A DNA stretch of 64,000 nt. Origin: Rhynchospora pubera (taxonomy: Eukaryota > Streptophyta > Magnoliopsida > Poales > Cyperaceae). The notes beneath the pieces are model-generated. The model saw only the letters and a program-made list of their open reading frames with translations. It did no database searches and was not told the DNA's origin. Made by a program: the position numbers and the translations under genes. The DNA is taken from NCBI GenBank assembly GCA_028095005.1, contig CM051459.1, positions 118,765,431 through 118,829,430 of the forward strand, given 5' to 3'. Positions 23,893 through 38,054 of this stretch are shown piece by piece (position 1 is the first letter of the stretch; each line of letters begins with the position of its first letter).

Positions 23893-25303
23893 ACACAGTA
23901 CTAAGATTTTAAATGTAGATTAGTGAGATGAAATGACTTAGAATGAATCTAGAAACGATTGTAATGCACAAATGATGCTCTGAATTGCATTATTTAAACT
24001 TTATATGCGTAATTATCATGTATAATTCAATATTTTGAGTAAATAACATATAAATCAAATTTTAGACAGTATAAAGAATTGAAATATAGATTATTGTGAT
24101 GAAATAAGATAGAATAAATCAAGAAACGATTGAAATACTCAAGTGATGCTAAGAATTGCATTGTTTGCACTTATATATGCGTAATTACCATGTATAATCC
24201 ACCCTTTATGAATAAATAACATATGAATCATATTCTAGATAGTATAAAGAGTTTAAATGTAGATTATTATGATGAATTAAACTAGAATGAATCAAAAAAC
24301 GAATGAAATACTCTAATGATGCTCGTAATAGCATTATTTCCTTTGTATATGTGTAATTATCATGTATAATTCTATCTTTTGAATTAATAACATATGAATC
24401 ATATTTTAGAGAGTATAATGAGTATAAATGACATTATTGTGATGAAATGACCTATAAGGAATCCAGAATGCTCAAATGATGCTCCGAATTGCATTATTTG
24501 CACTTTATATTCATAAGTACCATGTATAATCCAATCTTTTTTGAATCAATAACATATGAATCATATTCTATACAGTATAAAGAGTTTCAATGTAAATTAT
24601 TGGGATCAAATGTATTAGGATGAATCCAAAAAAGATTGAAATTCTCTAATGAAGCTCAGAATATCATTATGTGCAATTAACATGCCTAATTACCATGTAT
24701 AATCCAATCTTTTTGAATAAATAACATATGAAACATATTCTAAACAGTATAAAGAATTGAAATATATATTATTGCGATGAAATGACATTGAAAAACTCAA
24801 ATGATGCTTATTATTGCATTATTTGCAATTTATATGCGTAATTACCATGTGTAATCCACTCTTGATGAATAAATAACATATAAATCATATTCTATACATT
24901 ATAAAGATGAAATGACTTAGATAGAATCCAAAAACTATTGAAATGCTTAAATTTACTTAGAATTTCTTTATTTGCACTTTATATTCGTAATTACCATGTA
25001 TAATCTATTTTCTTGTGTAAAGAACTTATGAATCATATTCTAAGCAGTATAAAGAATAGAAATATATATTATTGTGATGAAATAAAATAGGATGAATCAA
25101 GAAACGATTGAAATCCTCAAATGAAGCTCAGAATTTCTTTATTTGCACTTTATATGCGTAATTACTAAGTATAATCAAATTTTTAAATAAATAACATTTG
25201 AATCAAATCTTAGACAGTATAATGAGTTTAAAAATAGATTATTGCGATGAAATCACTTAGAATGGATCTAAAAATGATTGAAATTCTCGAATGATGTTTA
25301 TTA

Positions 25304-28300
25304 TTACATTATTTGCATTTTATATGTGTAATTACCAAGTATAATCAAATCTTTTTGAATAAATAACGTATGAATGATATTATTGACAGTATCGAGTTTA
25401 AATGTAGAGTATTGTGAAGAAATGACATAGAAGGAATCCAGAAATGATATAAATGCTCCAATGATGCTCAGAATTGAATGATTGCAATCAATATGCCAAA
25501 TTTTACTTGTATAATCCAATCTTTGTGAATAAATAACATATGAATAATATTTTAGACAGTCTAATGAGCTTAAATGTAGATTACTGTGAAGAAAAGACTT
25601 ACAATGAATCAAAAAACGATTGAAATACTCAAATGATGATCAGAATTGCATTATCTGCACTTTATATGCGTAATTATCACGTATAATCCAATATTTATAA
25701 ATAAATAACATATGAATCATATTCTAGACAGTATAAAGAGTTTAAATGTAGATTATTGTGATGAAATGACATTAAAACGAATCCAGAAACAATTGAAATG
25801 CTCAAATGATGCTCTGAATTGCATTATTTGCACTTTATATACGTAATTACCTTGTATAATCCAGTCTTTTTGAATAGAAGACATATTAATCATATTCTAG
25901 AAAGTATTATAAAGAGTTGAAATGCACATTATTGTAACGAAATTAAATAGGATGAATGAAGAAACGATTGAAATGCTTAAATGATGATCGGAATTGCATT
26001 CTTTAAAATTTATATGAATAATTGCCTTGTATATTCCACTTCTTATGAATAAATAACATATGAATCAAATTTAGATATTATAAAGAGTTTAAATGTAGAT
26101 TATTCTGATGAAATGATTTATAATAAATCCAAAAAGATTGAAATGCTCAAATGATGCTCTGAATTGCATTATTTGCACTTTATATACATAATTACCTTGT
26201 ATAATCCAGTTTGTTTCAATAAATAACAAATGAATAATATTTTAGACAGTATAATGAGTTTAAATGTAAATTATTGTGAAGAAATGACTTAGAATGACTC
26301 AAGAAATGATTGAAATACTCAAATGAAGATCTGAATTGCATTATTTGCAATTTATATGCGTAATTATCATGTATAAATCAATCTTTTTGAATAAATAACA
26401 TATGAATCATAAACTGGACAGTATAAATAGTTTAAATGTGGATTATTGTAATCAAATGACTAAGAATGAAACCAGAAACAATTGAAATGCTCAAATGTTG
26501 CTCTGAATTGCATTATTGTATAAATAGTTTAAATGTGGATTATTGTAATGAAATGACTAAGAATGAAACCAGAAACAATTGAAATGCTCAAATGTGGATT
26601 ATTGTAATGAAATGCTCAAATGTGGATTATTGAAACCTGGACAGTATAAATAGTTTAAACGTGGATTATTGTAATGAAATGACTAAGAATGAAACCAGAA
26701 ACAATTGAAATGCTCAAATGATGCTTGGCATTGCATTATTTGCAATTTATATACGTAATTACCATGTATAATCCAATCTTTTTGAATAAATAATATATGA
26801 ATCATATATTAGACAGTATAAAGAGTTTAAATGTACATTACTGTGATGAAATGACTTAGAATGAATACGGAAATGATTGAAATGCTCAATTTATGTTCAA
26901 AATTGAATTATTTGCACTTTATATTCGTAATTACCATGTATAATCTATTCTTTTTTTAAAAAACAACATTTGAATCATATTCTAACAGTATAAAGAATGT
27001 TTAAAAATAGATTATTGTGACGAAATAATTTAATATGAATCCAGAAACGATTGTAATACTCAAATGATGCTCAGAATTGCATTATTTGCATTATATATGT
27101 GTAATTACAATGTATAATCAAATCTTTTTGAATAAATAACATATGAATCATAACCTGGACAGTATAAATAGTTTAAATGTGGATTATTGTAATCAAATGA
27201 CTAAGAATGAAACCAGAAACAATTGAAATGCTCAAATGTTGCTCTGAATTGCATTATTGTATAAATAGTTTAAATGTGGATTATTGTAATGAAATGACTA
27301 AGAATGAAACCAGAAACAATTGAAATGCTCAAATGTGGATTATTGTAATGAAATGCTCAAATGTGGATTATTGAAACCTGGACAGTATAAATAGTTTAAA
27401 CGTGGATTATTGTAATGAAATGACTAAGAATGAAACCAGAAACAATTGAAATGCTCAAATGATGCTTAGCATTGCATTATTTGCAATTTATATATGTAAT
27501 TACCATGTATAATCCAATCTTTTTGAATAAATAATATATGAATCATATATTAGACAGTATAAAGAGTTTAAATGTACATTACTGTGATGAAATGACTTAG
27601 AATGAATACGGAAATGATTGAAATGCTCAATTTATGTTCAAAATTGCATTATTTGCACTTTATATTCGTAATTACCATGTATAATCTATTCTTTTTTTAA
27701 AAAACAACATTTGAATCATATTCTAACAGTATAAAGAATGTTTAAAAATAGATTATTGTGACGAAATAATTTAATATGAATCCAGAAACGATTGTAATAC
27801 TCAAATGATGCTCAGAATTGCATTATTTGCATTATATATGTGTAATTACCATGTATAATCAAATCTTTTTGAATAAATAACATATGAATCATATTCTAGA
27901 AAGTATAAAGAGTTTAAATGTAGATTATTGTGATTAAATGACTTAGATTTAATCCAGAAACTATCATAATGCTCAAATTATGCTCAGAATTGCATTATTT
28001 GCACTTTATATTCATAATTACCATATATAATCTTATCTTTTTGAACAAATAACATATGAATCATATTGTAAACAGTATAAAGAATTGAAATATAGATTAT
28101 TGTGATGAAATGACGTAATACGAATGAAGAAACAATTGAAATGCTCAAATGATGATCAAAATTGCATTATTTGTAATTTATATTCTTAATTACCATGTGC
28201 AATCCAATCTTTTGGAAAAAATAACATATGAATCAGATTCTAGACAGTATAAAGAGTTTAAATCAGGATTAGTGTGATGAAATGACTTAGAATGAATCCA

Positions 28301-29858
28301 GAAACGATTGTAATACTCAAATGATGCTCAGAATTGCATTATTTGCATTATATATGTGTAATTACCATGTATAATCCAGTATTTTTGAATAAATAACACA
28401 TGAATCATATTCTACACAGTATAAAGATTTTAAATGTAGATTAGTGAGATAAAATGACTTAGAATGAATCCAGAAACGATTGTAATGCACAAATGATGCT
28501 CTGAATTGCATTATTTAAACTTTATATGCATAATTATCATGCATAATTCAATATTTTGAGTAAATAGCATATGAATCAAATTTTAGACGGTATAAAGAAT
28601 TGAAATATAGATTATTGTGATGAAATGAGATAGAATAAATCAAGAAACGATTGAAATAATCAAGTGATGCTAAGAATTTCATTGTTTGCACTTATATATG
28701 CGTAATTACCATGTATAATCCACCCTTTATGAATAAATAACATATGAATCATATTCTAGATAGTATAAAGAGTTTAAATGTAGATTATTATGATGAATTG
28801 AACTAGAATGAATCCAAAAACGAATGAAATACTCTAATGATGCTCGTAATAGCATTATTTGCTTTTTATATGTGTAATTATCATGTATAATTCTATCTTT
28901 TGAATTAATAACGTATGAATCATATTTTAGACAGTATAATGAGTATAAATGTACATTATTGTGATGAAATGACCTATAAGGAATCCAGAAACGATTGAAA
29001 TGCTCAAATGATGCTCCGAATTGCATTATTTGCACTTTATATTCGTAAGTACCATGCATAATCCAATCTTTTTAGAATCAATAACATATGAATCATATTC
29101 TACACAGTATAAAGAGTTTCAATGTAAATTATTGGGATGAAATGTACTAGGATGAATCCAAAAACGATTGAAATTCTCTAATGAAGCTCAGAATATCATT
29201 ATGTGCAATTAATATGCGTAATTACCATGTATATAATCCAATATTTTTGAATAAATAACATATAAATCATATTCTAAACAGTATAAAGAAATGAAATATA
29301 TATTATTGTGATGAAATGACATTGAATGAATAGAGCAACAATTGAAAAACTCAAATAATGCATAGAATTGCATTATTTGCAATTTATATGCGTAATTACC
29401 ATGTGTAATCCACTCTTGATGAATAAATAACATATAAATCATATTCTATACATTATAAAGATGAAATGACTTAGATAGAATCCAAAAACTATTGAAATGC
29501 TTAAATTTACTCAGAATTTCTTTATTTGCACTTTATATTCGTAATTACCATGTATAATCTATTTTCATGTGTTATGAACTTATGAATCATATTATAAGCA
29601 GTATAAAGAATAGAAATATAGATTATGGTGATGAAGTAAAATAGGATGAATCATGAAACGATTGAAATCCTCAAATGAAGCTCAGAATTTCTTTATTTGC
29701 ACTTTATATGCGTAATTACTAAGTATAATCCAAATTTTTAAATAAATAACATTTGAATCAAATCTTAGACAGTATCATGAGTTTAAAAATAGATTATTGC
29801 GATGAAATGACTTAGAATGGATCTAAAAATGATTGAAATTCTCAAATGATGTTTATTA
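25304..29858. repeat. Higher-order satellite block, copy 1 (about 4,555 bp)
   Basis: This segment recurs nearly unchanged at 29859-34412. Diagnostic variants (GATATTATTGACAGTATCGAG, GAATTGAATGATTGCAATC, the AAACTGGACAGTATAAATAG monomer, the AACTTATGAATCATATT monomer) recur at 4,553-4,555 bp spacing. Unit boundaries are arbitrary. It holds an internal 741-bp duplication (26401/27142). Sequence to the left (about 22.4-25.3 kb) is an older, more diverged version of the same block. Confidence 0.9.
26401..27882. repeat. 741-bp duplication with short rearranged monomers, block copy 1
   Basis: The stretch 26401-27141 is repeated at 27142-27882. Each contains truncated monomers with small tandem repeats of CTCAAATGTGGATTATTG and GTATAAATAGTTTAAATGTGG, unlike regular 172-bp units. 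This indicates local slippage followed by duplication of the whole segment. Confidence 0.85.
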
Positions 29859-32800
29859 TTACATTATTTGCATTTTATATGCGTAATTACCAAGTATAAT
29901 CAAATCTTTTTGAATAAATAATGTATGAATGATATTATTGACAGTATCGAGTTTAAATGTAGAGTATTGTGAAGAAATGACATAGAAGGAATCCAGAAAT
30001 GATATAAATGCTCCAATGATGCTCAGAATTGAATGATTGCAATCAATATGCCAAATTTTACTTGTATAATCCAATCTTTGTGAATAAATAACATATGAAT
30101 AATATTTTAGACAGTCTAATGAGCTTAAATGTAGATTACTGTGAAGAAAAGACTTACAATGAATCAAAAAACGATTGAAATACTCAAATGATGATCAGAA
30201 TTGCATTATCTGCACTTTATATGCGTAATTATCACGTATAATCCAATATTTATAAATAAATAACATATGAATCATATTCTAGACAGTATAAAGAGTTTAA
30301 ATGTAGATTATTGTGATGAAATGACATTAAAACGAATCCAGAAACAATTGAAATGCTCAAATGATGCTCTGAATTGCATTATTTGCACTTTATATACGTA
30401 ATTACCTTGTATAATCCAGTCTTTTTGAATAGAAGACATATTAATCATATTCTAGAAAGTATTATAAAGAGTTGAAATGCACATTATTGTAACGAAATTA
30501 AATAGGATGAATGAAGAAACGATTGAAATGCTTAAATGATGATCGGAATTGCATTCTTTAAAATTTATATGAATAATTGCCTTGTATATTCCACTTCTTA
30601 TGAATAAATAACATATGAATCAAATTTAGATATTATAAAGAGTTTAAATGTAGATTATTCTGATGAAATGATTTATAATAAATCCAAAAAGATTGAAATG
30701 CTCAAATGATGCTCTGAATTGCATTATTTGCACTTTATATACATAATTACCTTGTATAATCCAGTTTGTTTCAATAAATAACAAATGAATAATATTTTAG
30801 ACAGTATAATGAGTTTAAATGTAAATTATTGTGAAGAAATGACTTAGAATGACTCAAGAAATGATTGAAATACTCAAATGAAGATCTGAATTGCATTATT
30901 TGCAATTTATATGCGTAATTATAATGTATAAATCAATCTTTTTGAATAAATAACATATGAATCATAAACTGGACAGTATAAATAGTTTAAATGTGGATTA
31001 TTGTAATCAAATGACTAAGAATGAAACCAGAAACAATTGAAATGCTCAAATGTTGCTCTGAATTGCATTATTGTATAAATAGTTTAAATGTGGATTATTG
31101 TAATGAAATGACTAAGAATGAAACCAGAAACAATTGAAATGCTCAAATGTGGATTATTGTAATGAAATGCTCAAATGTGGATTATTGAAACCTGGACAGT
31201 ATAAATAGTTTAAACGTGGATTATTGTAATGAAATGACTAAGAATGAAACCAGAAACAATTGAAATGCTCAAATGATGCTTGGCATTGCATTATTTGCAA
31301 TTTATATACGTAATTACCATGTATAATCCAATCTTTTTGAATAAATAATATATGAATCATATATTAGACAGTATAAAGAGTTTAAATGTACATTACTGTG
31401 ATGAAATGACTTAGAATGAATACGGAAATGATTGAAATGCTCAATTTATGTTCAAAATTGAATTATTTGCACTTTATATTCGTAATTACCATGTATAATC
31501 TATTCTTTTTTTAAAAAACAACATTTGAATCATATTCTAACAGTATAAAGAATGTTTAAAAATAGATTATTGTGACGAAATAATTTAATATGAATCCAGA
31601 AACGATTGTAATACTCAAATGATGCTCAGAATTGCATTATTTGCATTATATATGTGTAATTACCATGTATAATCAAATCTTTTTGAATAAATAACATATG
31701 AATCATAACCTGGACAGTATAAATAGTTTAAATGTGGATTATTGTAATCAAATGACTAAGAATGAAACCAGAAACAATTGAAATGCTCAAATGTTGCTCT
31801 GAATTGCATTATTGTATAAATAGTTTAAATGTGGATTATTGTAATGAAATGACTAAGAATGAAACCAGAAACAATTGAAATGCCCAAATGTGGATTATTG
31901 TAATGAAATGCTCAAATGTGGATTATTGAAACCTGGACAGTATAAATAGTTTAAACGTGGATTATTGTAATGAAATGACTAAGAATGAAACCAGAAACAA
32001 TTGAAATGCTCAAATGATGCTTAGCATTGCATTATTTGCAATTTATATATGTAATTACCATGTATAATCCAATCTTTTTGAATAAATAATATATGAATCA
32101 TATATTAGACAGTATAAAGAGTTTAAATGTACATTACTGTGATGAAATGACTTAGAATGAATACGGAAATGATTGAAATGCTCAATTTATGTTCAAAATT
32201 GCATTATTGCACTTTATATTCGTAATTACCATGTATAATCTATTCTTTTTTTAAAAAACAACATTTGAATCATATTCTAACAGTATAAAGAATGTTTAAA
32301 AATAGATTATTGTGACGAAATAATTTAATATGAATCCAGAAACGATTGTAATACTCAAATGATGCTCAGAATTGCATTATTTGCATTATATATGTGTAAT
32401 TACCATGTATAATCAAATCTTTTTGAATAAATAACATATGAATCATATTCTAGAAAGTATAAAGAGTTTAAATGTAGATTATTGTGATTAAATGACTTAG
32501 ATTTAATCCAGAAACTATCATAATGCTCAAATTATGCTCAGAATTGCATTATTTGCACTTTATATTCATAATTACCATATATAATCTTATCTTTTTGAAC
32601 AAATAACATATGAATCATATTGTAAACAGTATAAAGAATTGAAATATAGATTATTGTGATGAAATGACGTAATACGAATGAAGAAACAATTGAAATGCTC
32701 AAATGATGATCAAAATTGCATTATTTGTAATTTATATTCTTAATTACCATGTGCAATCCAATCTTTTGGAAAAAATAACATATGAATCAGATTCTAGACA

Positions 32801-34412
32801 GTATAAAGAGTTTAAATCAGGATTAGTGTGATGAAATGACTTAGAATGAATCCAGAAACGATTGTAATACTCAAATGATGCTCAGAATTGCATTATTTGC
32901 ATTATATATGTGTAATTACCATGTATAATCCAGTATTTTTGAATAAATAACACATGAATCATATTCTACACAGTATAAAGATTTTAAATGTAGATTAGTG
33001 AGATAAAATGACTTAGAATGAATCCAGAAACGATTGTAATGCACAAATGATGCTCTGAATTGCATTATTTAAACTTTATATGCATAATTATCATGCATAA
33101 TTCAATATTTTGAGTAAATAGCATATGAATCAAATTTTAGACGGTATAAAGAATTGAAATATAGATTATTGTGATGAAATGAGATAGAATAAATCAAGAA
33201 ACGATTGAAATAATCAAGTGATGCTAAGAATTTCATTGTTTGCACTTATATATGCGTAATTACCATGTATAATCCACCCTTTATGAATAAATAACATATG
33301 AATCATATTCTAGATAGTATAAAGAGTTTAAATGTAGATTATTATGATGAATTGAACTAGAATGAATCCAAAAACGAATGAAATACTCTAATGATGCTCG
33401 TAATAGCATTATTTGCTTTTTATATGTGTAATTATCATGTATAATTCTATCTTTTGAATTAATAACGTATGAATCATATTTTAGACAGTATAATGAGTAT
33501 AAATGTACATTATTGTGATGAAATGACCTATAAGGAATCCAGAAACGATTGAAATGCTCAAATGATGCTCCGAATTGCATTATTTGCACTTTATATTCGT
33601 AAGTACCATGCATAATCCAATCTTTTTAGAATCAATAACATATGAATCATATTCTACACAGTATAAAGAGTTTCAATGTAAATTATTGGGATGAAATGTA
33701 CTAGGATGAATCCAAAAACGATTGAAATTCTCTAATGAAGCTCAGAATATCATTATGTGCAATTAATATGCGTAATTACCATGTATATAATCCAATATTT
33801 TTGAATAAATAACATATAAATCATATTCTAAACAGTATAAAGAAATGAAATATATATTATTGTGATGAAATGACATTGAATGAATAGAGCAACAATTGAA
33901 AAACTCAAATAATGCTTAGAATTGCATTATTTGCAATTTATATGCGTAATTACCATGTGTAATCCACTCTTGATGAATAAATAACATATAAATCATATTC
34001 TATACATTATAAAGATGAAATGACTTAGATAGAATCCAAAAACTATTGAAATGCTTAAAATTACTCAGAATTTCTTTATTTGCACTTTATATTCGTAATT
34101 ACCATGTATAATCTATTTTCATGTGTTATGAACTTATGAATCATATTATAAGCAGTATAAAGAATAGAAATATAGATTATGGTGATGAAGTAAAATAGGA
34201 TGAATCATGAAACGATTGAAATCCTCAAATGAAGCTCAGAATTTCTTTATTTGCACTTTATATGCGTAATTACTAAGTATAATCCAAATTTTTAAATAAA
34301 TAACATTTGAATCAAATCTTAGACAGTATCATGAGTTTAAAAATAGATTATTGCGATGAAATGACTTAGAATGGATCTAAAAATGATTGAAATTCTCAAA
34401 TGATGTTTATTA
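29859..34412. repeat. Higher-order satellite block, copy 2 (about 4,554 bp)
   Basis: Nearly identical to 25304-29858, including the 741-bp internal duplication (30956/31697). Only scattered single-base differences were seen by eye (for example GTGTA versus GCGTA near the start). The two blocks therefore arose from one recent 4.55-kb duplication. Confidence 0.9.
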
Positions 34413-37400
34413 TTACATTATTTGCATTTTATATGCGTAATTACCAAGTATAATCAAATCTTTTTGAATAAATAATGTATGAATGATATTATTGACAGTA
34501 TCGAGTTTAAATGTAGAGTATTGTGAAGAAATGACATAGAAGGAATCCAGAAATGATATAAATGCTCCAATGATGCTCAGAATTGAATGATTGCAATCAA
34601 TATGCCAAATTTTACTTGTATAATCCAATCTTTGTGAATAAATCTCATATGAATAATATTTTAGACAGTCGAATGAGCTTAAATGTAGATTACTGTGAAG
34701 AAAAGACTTACAATGAATTAAGAAACGATTGAAATACTCAAATGATGATCAGAATTGCATTATCTGCACTTTATATGCGTAATTATCACCTATAATCCAA
34801 TATTTATGAGTAAATAACATATGAATCAGATTCTAGACTGTATAAAGATTTTAAATATAGATTATTGTGCTGAAATGACATTAAAACGAATCCAGAAACA
34901 ATTGAAATGCTCAAATGATGCATTGAATTGCATTATTTGCACTTTATATACGTAATTACCTTGTATAATCCAGTCTTTTTGAATAAAAGACATATTAATC
35001 ATATTCTAGAAAGTATTATAAAGAGTTGAAATGTACATTATTGTAACGAAATGAAATAGGATGATTGAAGAAACGATTGAAATGCTCAAATGATGATCGG
35101 AATTGCATTATTTAAAATTTATATGAATAATTGCCTTGTATAATCCACTTCTTATGAATAAATAACATACGAACCTAATTTAGACATTATAAAGAGTTTA
35201 AATGTAGATTATTCTGATGAAATGATTTATAATAAATCCAAAAAGATTTAAATGATCAAATGATGCTCTAAATTGCTTTATTTGCACTTTATATACATAA
35301 TTACCTTGTATAATCCAGTTTTTTCAATAAATAACAAATGTATAATATTTTAGACAGTATAATGAGATTAAATGTAAATTATTGTGAAGAAATGACTTAG
35401 AATGACTCAAGAAACGATTGAAATACTCAAATGATGATCTGAATTGCATTATTTGCAATTTATATGCGTAATTATCATGTATGATTCAATCTTTTTGAAT
35501 AAATAACATATGAATCATAACCTGGACAGTATAAATAGTTTAAATGTGGATTATTGTAATAAAATGACTAAGAATGAAACCAGAAACAATTGAAATGCTC
35601 AAATGTTGCTCTGAATTGCATTATTTGCAATTTATATACGTAATTACCATGTATAATCCAATATTTTTTGATAAATAAAATATGAATCATATTCTAGATA
35701 GTAATATGAGTTTAAATATATAATATTGTGATGGAATGAATTAGAATGAATCCAGAAATGATTGAAATGCTCAAATGATGCTCTGAATTGAATTATTTGC
35801 ATTTTATATTTGTAATTTCAATGTAAAATCAAATATGTTTTGAATAAATAAAATATGAATCATATTCTAAACAGTAAAAAGTGATGAAATAGAGATTATT
35901 GTGATGAAATGACATAGGATCTAACTAGAAACGATTGCAATGCTCAAATGATGCTCGTAAATTACATTATTTGCAATATATATGCGTAATAACCATGTAT
36001 AATCCACTCCTTATGAACATGTAACATATGAATAATATTCTTGACTATATAAAGAGTTTAAATGTTGATTATTGTTATGAAATGATATAGGATAAATCAA
36101 GAAAAGATTGAAATGCTCAAATGATGATCAAAATTTCATTATTTGAAATTTATATGCTTAATTACCATGTGAAATCCGATCGTTTTGAAAAATTAATATA
36201 TGAATCATATTCTAGACATTATAAAGAGTTTACATGTTGATTATAGTGATGAAATAACTTAGAATGAATCCAGAAACAATTTTAATGCTGAAATGATGAT
36301 CTGAATTGCATTATATGCACTTTATATGCGTAATTATCATGTATAATCCAATATTTTGAGTAAATAACATATGAATCATATTTTAGACAGTATAAAGAAT
36401 TGAAATATCGATTATTGTGACAAAATGAGATTGGATAAATAAAGAAACGATTGAAATGCTCAAATGATGCTCAGAATTGCATTATTTGCACTGATATATG
36501 CGTAATTACCATTTATAATCTGCCCTTTATGAATAAATAACATATGATTCATATTCTAGAGAGTATAAAGAGTTTAAATGTAGAATATTATGATGAAATG
36601 ATTTAGAATGAATCCAAAATCGATTGAAATGCTAATGATGCTCGGAATTGCATTATTTGCACTTCATATGCGTAATTATCATGTATAATTCTATCTTTTG
36701 AATAAATAACATATGAATCATATTTTAGATAGTATAATGAGTATAAACGTACATTGTTGTCATAAAATGACCTATATGATATTCAGAAACGATTGAAATG
36801 CTCAAATGATGCTCTGAATTGCATTATTTAGATTTTATATTCGTAAGTACCATGTATCCAATGTTTTTTAAATAAATAACATATGAATCATATTCTAGAT
36901 AGTGTTAAGATTTTAAATGTAGATTATTGGGATGAAATGACTTAAGATGAATCCAGAAACAATTGAAATTCTTAAATGAAGCTCAGAATATCATTATTTG
37001 CAATTAATATGCGTAATTACCATGTATAATCCAATTTTTTTTAATACATAACATATGAATCATATTCTAAATATTATAAAGAAATGAAATATGGATTATT
37101 GTGATGAAATGGCATAGGATGAAAAGAGAAACATTTGAAATGCTCAAATCATGCTCAGAATTCCATTATTTGCAATTTATATGCATAATTACCATGTATA
37201 ATCCACTCTTGATGAATAAATAATATATAAATCATATTCTCAATATAAAAGAGTTTAAATGTAAATTATTGGGATGAAATGACTTAGATTGAATCCAAAA
37301 ACTATTGAAATGCTCAAATTTAATCAAAATTTTGTTATTTGCTCTTTATATTCGTAATTACCATGTATAATCTATTTTTTTGTGTAAAGAACTTATGAAT

Positions 37401-38054
37401 CATATTCTAAGCAGTATAAAGAATTGAAATATAGATTATTGGGATGAAATAACATAGGATGAATCAAGGAACGATTGAAATTCTCAAATGATACTCAGAA
37501 TTTTATTATTTGCATTTTATATGCGTAATTACTATGTATAATCCAATTTTTTTAATAAATAACATTTCAATGATATCTTAGACAGTATAATGAGTTAAAA
37601 ATTAGATTATTGTGATGAAATGACTTAGAATGAATCTAAAAATGATTGAAATTATCAAATAATGTTTATTATTTGATAATTTACATTTTATATGCGTAAG
37701 TACCAAGTATAAACAAATCATTTTGAATAAATAAAGTATGAATGATATTATTGACAGTATCGAGTTTAAAGGTAGAGTATTATGATGAAATGACATAGAA
37801 GGAATCCAGAAACGATATAAATGCTTCAATGATGCTCAGAATTGCATTATTTGCAATAAATATGCATAATTTCCTTGTATAATCCAATTTTGTTTTTAAT
37901 AAATAACATATGAATAATATTTTAGACAGTCTAATGAGTTTAAATGTAGATTATTGTGGATAAATGACTTGGAATGAATCAAGAAACGATTGAAATGCTC
38001 AAATGATGATCAAAATTGCATTATCTACATTTTATATGCTTAATTATCATGTAT
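34413..38054. repeat. Higher-order satellite block, copy 3, shorter and diverged, with start of a fourth
   Basis: The same order of diagnostic monomers appears, including GACAGTATCGAG near 34495 and again near 37755. The spacing is only about 3.26 kb because the 741-bp duplication and further monomers are absent. It is more diverged than copies 1 and 2, so it resembles the state before those duplications. The array is cut at 38055 by a long insertion. Confidence 0.75.

Larger units (their letters stand above)
18577..38054. repeat. Main 172-bp satellite array
   Basis: Head-to-tail monomers of about 171-173 bp (successive GAATC-AGAAACGATTG words at 20508, 20679, 21013, 21185, 21358). The unit is about 75% AT. 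Constant words in order: AGAAACGATTGAAATGCTCAA, GAATTGCATTATTTGCA, GCGTAATTACCATGTATAAT, AATAACATATGAATCATATT, ACAGTATAAAGAGTTTAAA, ATTATTGTGATGAAATGA. There are about 113 monomers here. The monomer length is close to that of many plant centromeric or heterochromatic satellites, but location on the chromosome cannot be seen. From about 22.4 kb rightwards the monomers form higher-order blocks. Long minus-strand open frames here are by-products of stop-poor monomers. Confidence 0.96.

Noticed and set aside
25304..34628. Repeated minus-strand open frames of 70-110 codons with shared words (FEHFNRFWI, HHNN, LEYDSYVIYS).
   Set aside because: They are the translated minus strand of stop-poor 172-bp satellite monomers (57 codons is about one monomer). 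Frames break wherever a monomer has an indel, and there is no domain or start context.
18577..38054. Regular repeats suggesting a CRISPR array.
   Set aside because: The unit is 172 bp with no short-repeat/unique-spacer alternation, in a plant nuclear context. It is a satellite.
18577..38054. Possible CENP-B box in the satellite (AGAAACGATTGAAATGC).
   Set aside because: It does not fit the essential NTTCGNNNNANNCGGGN pattern on either strand.
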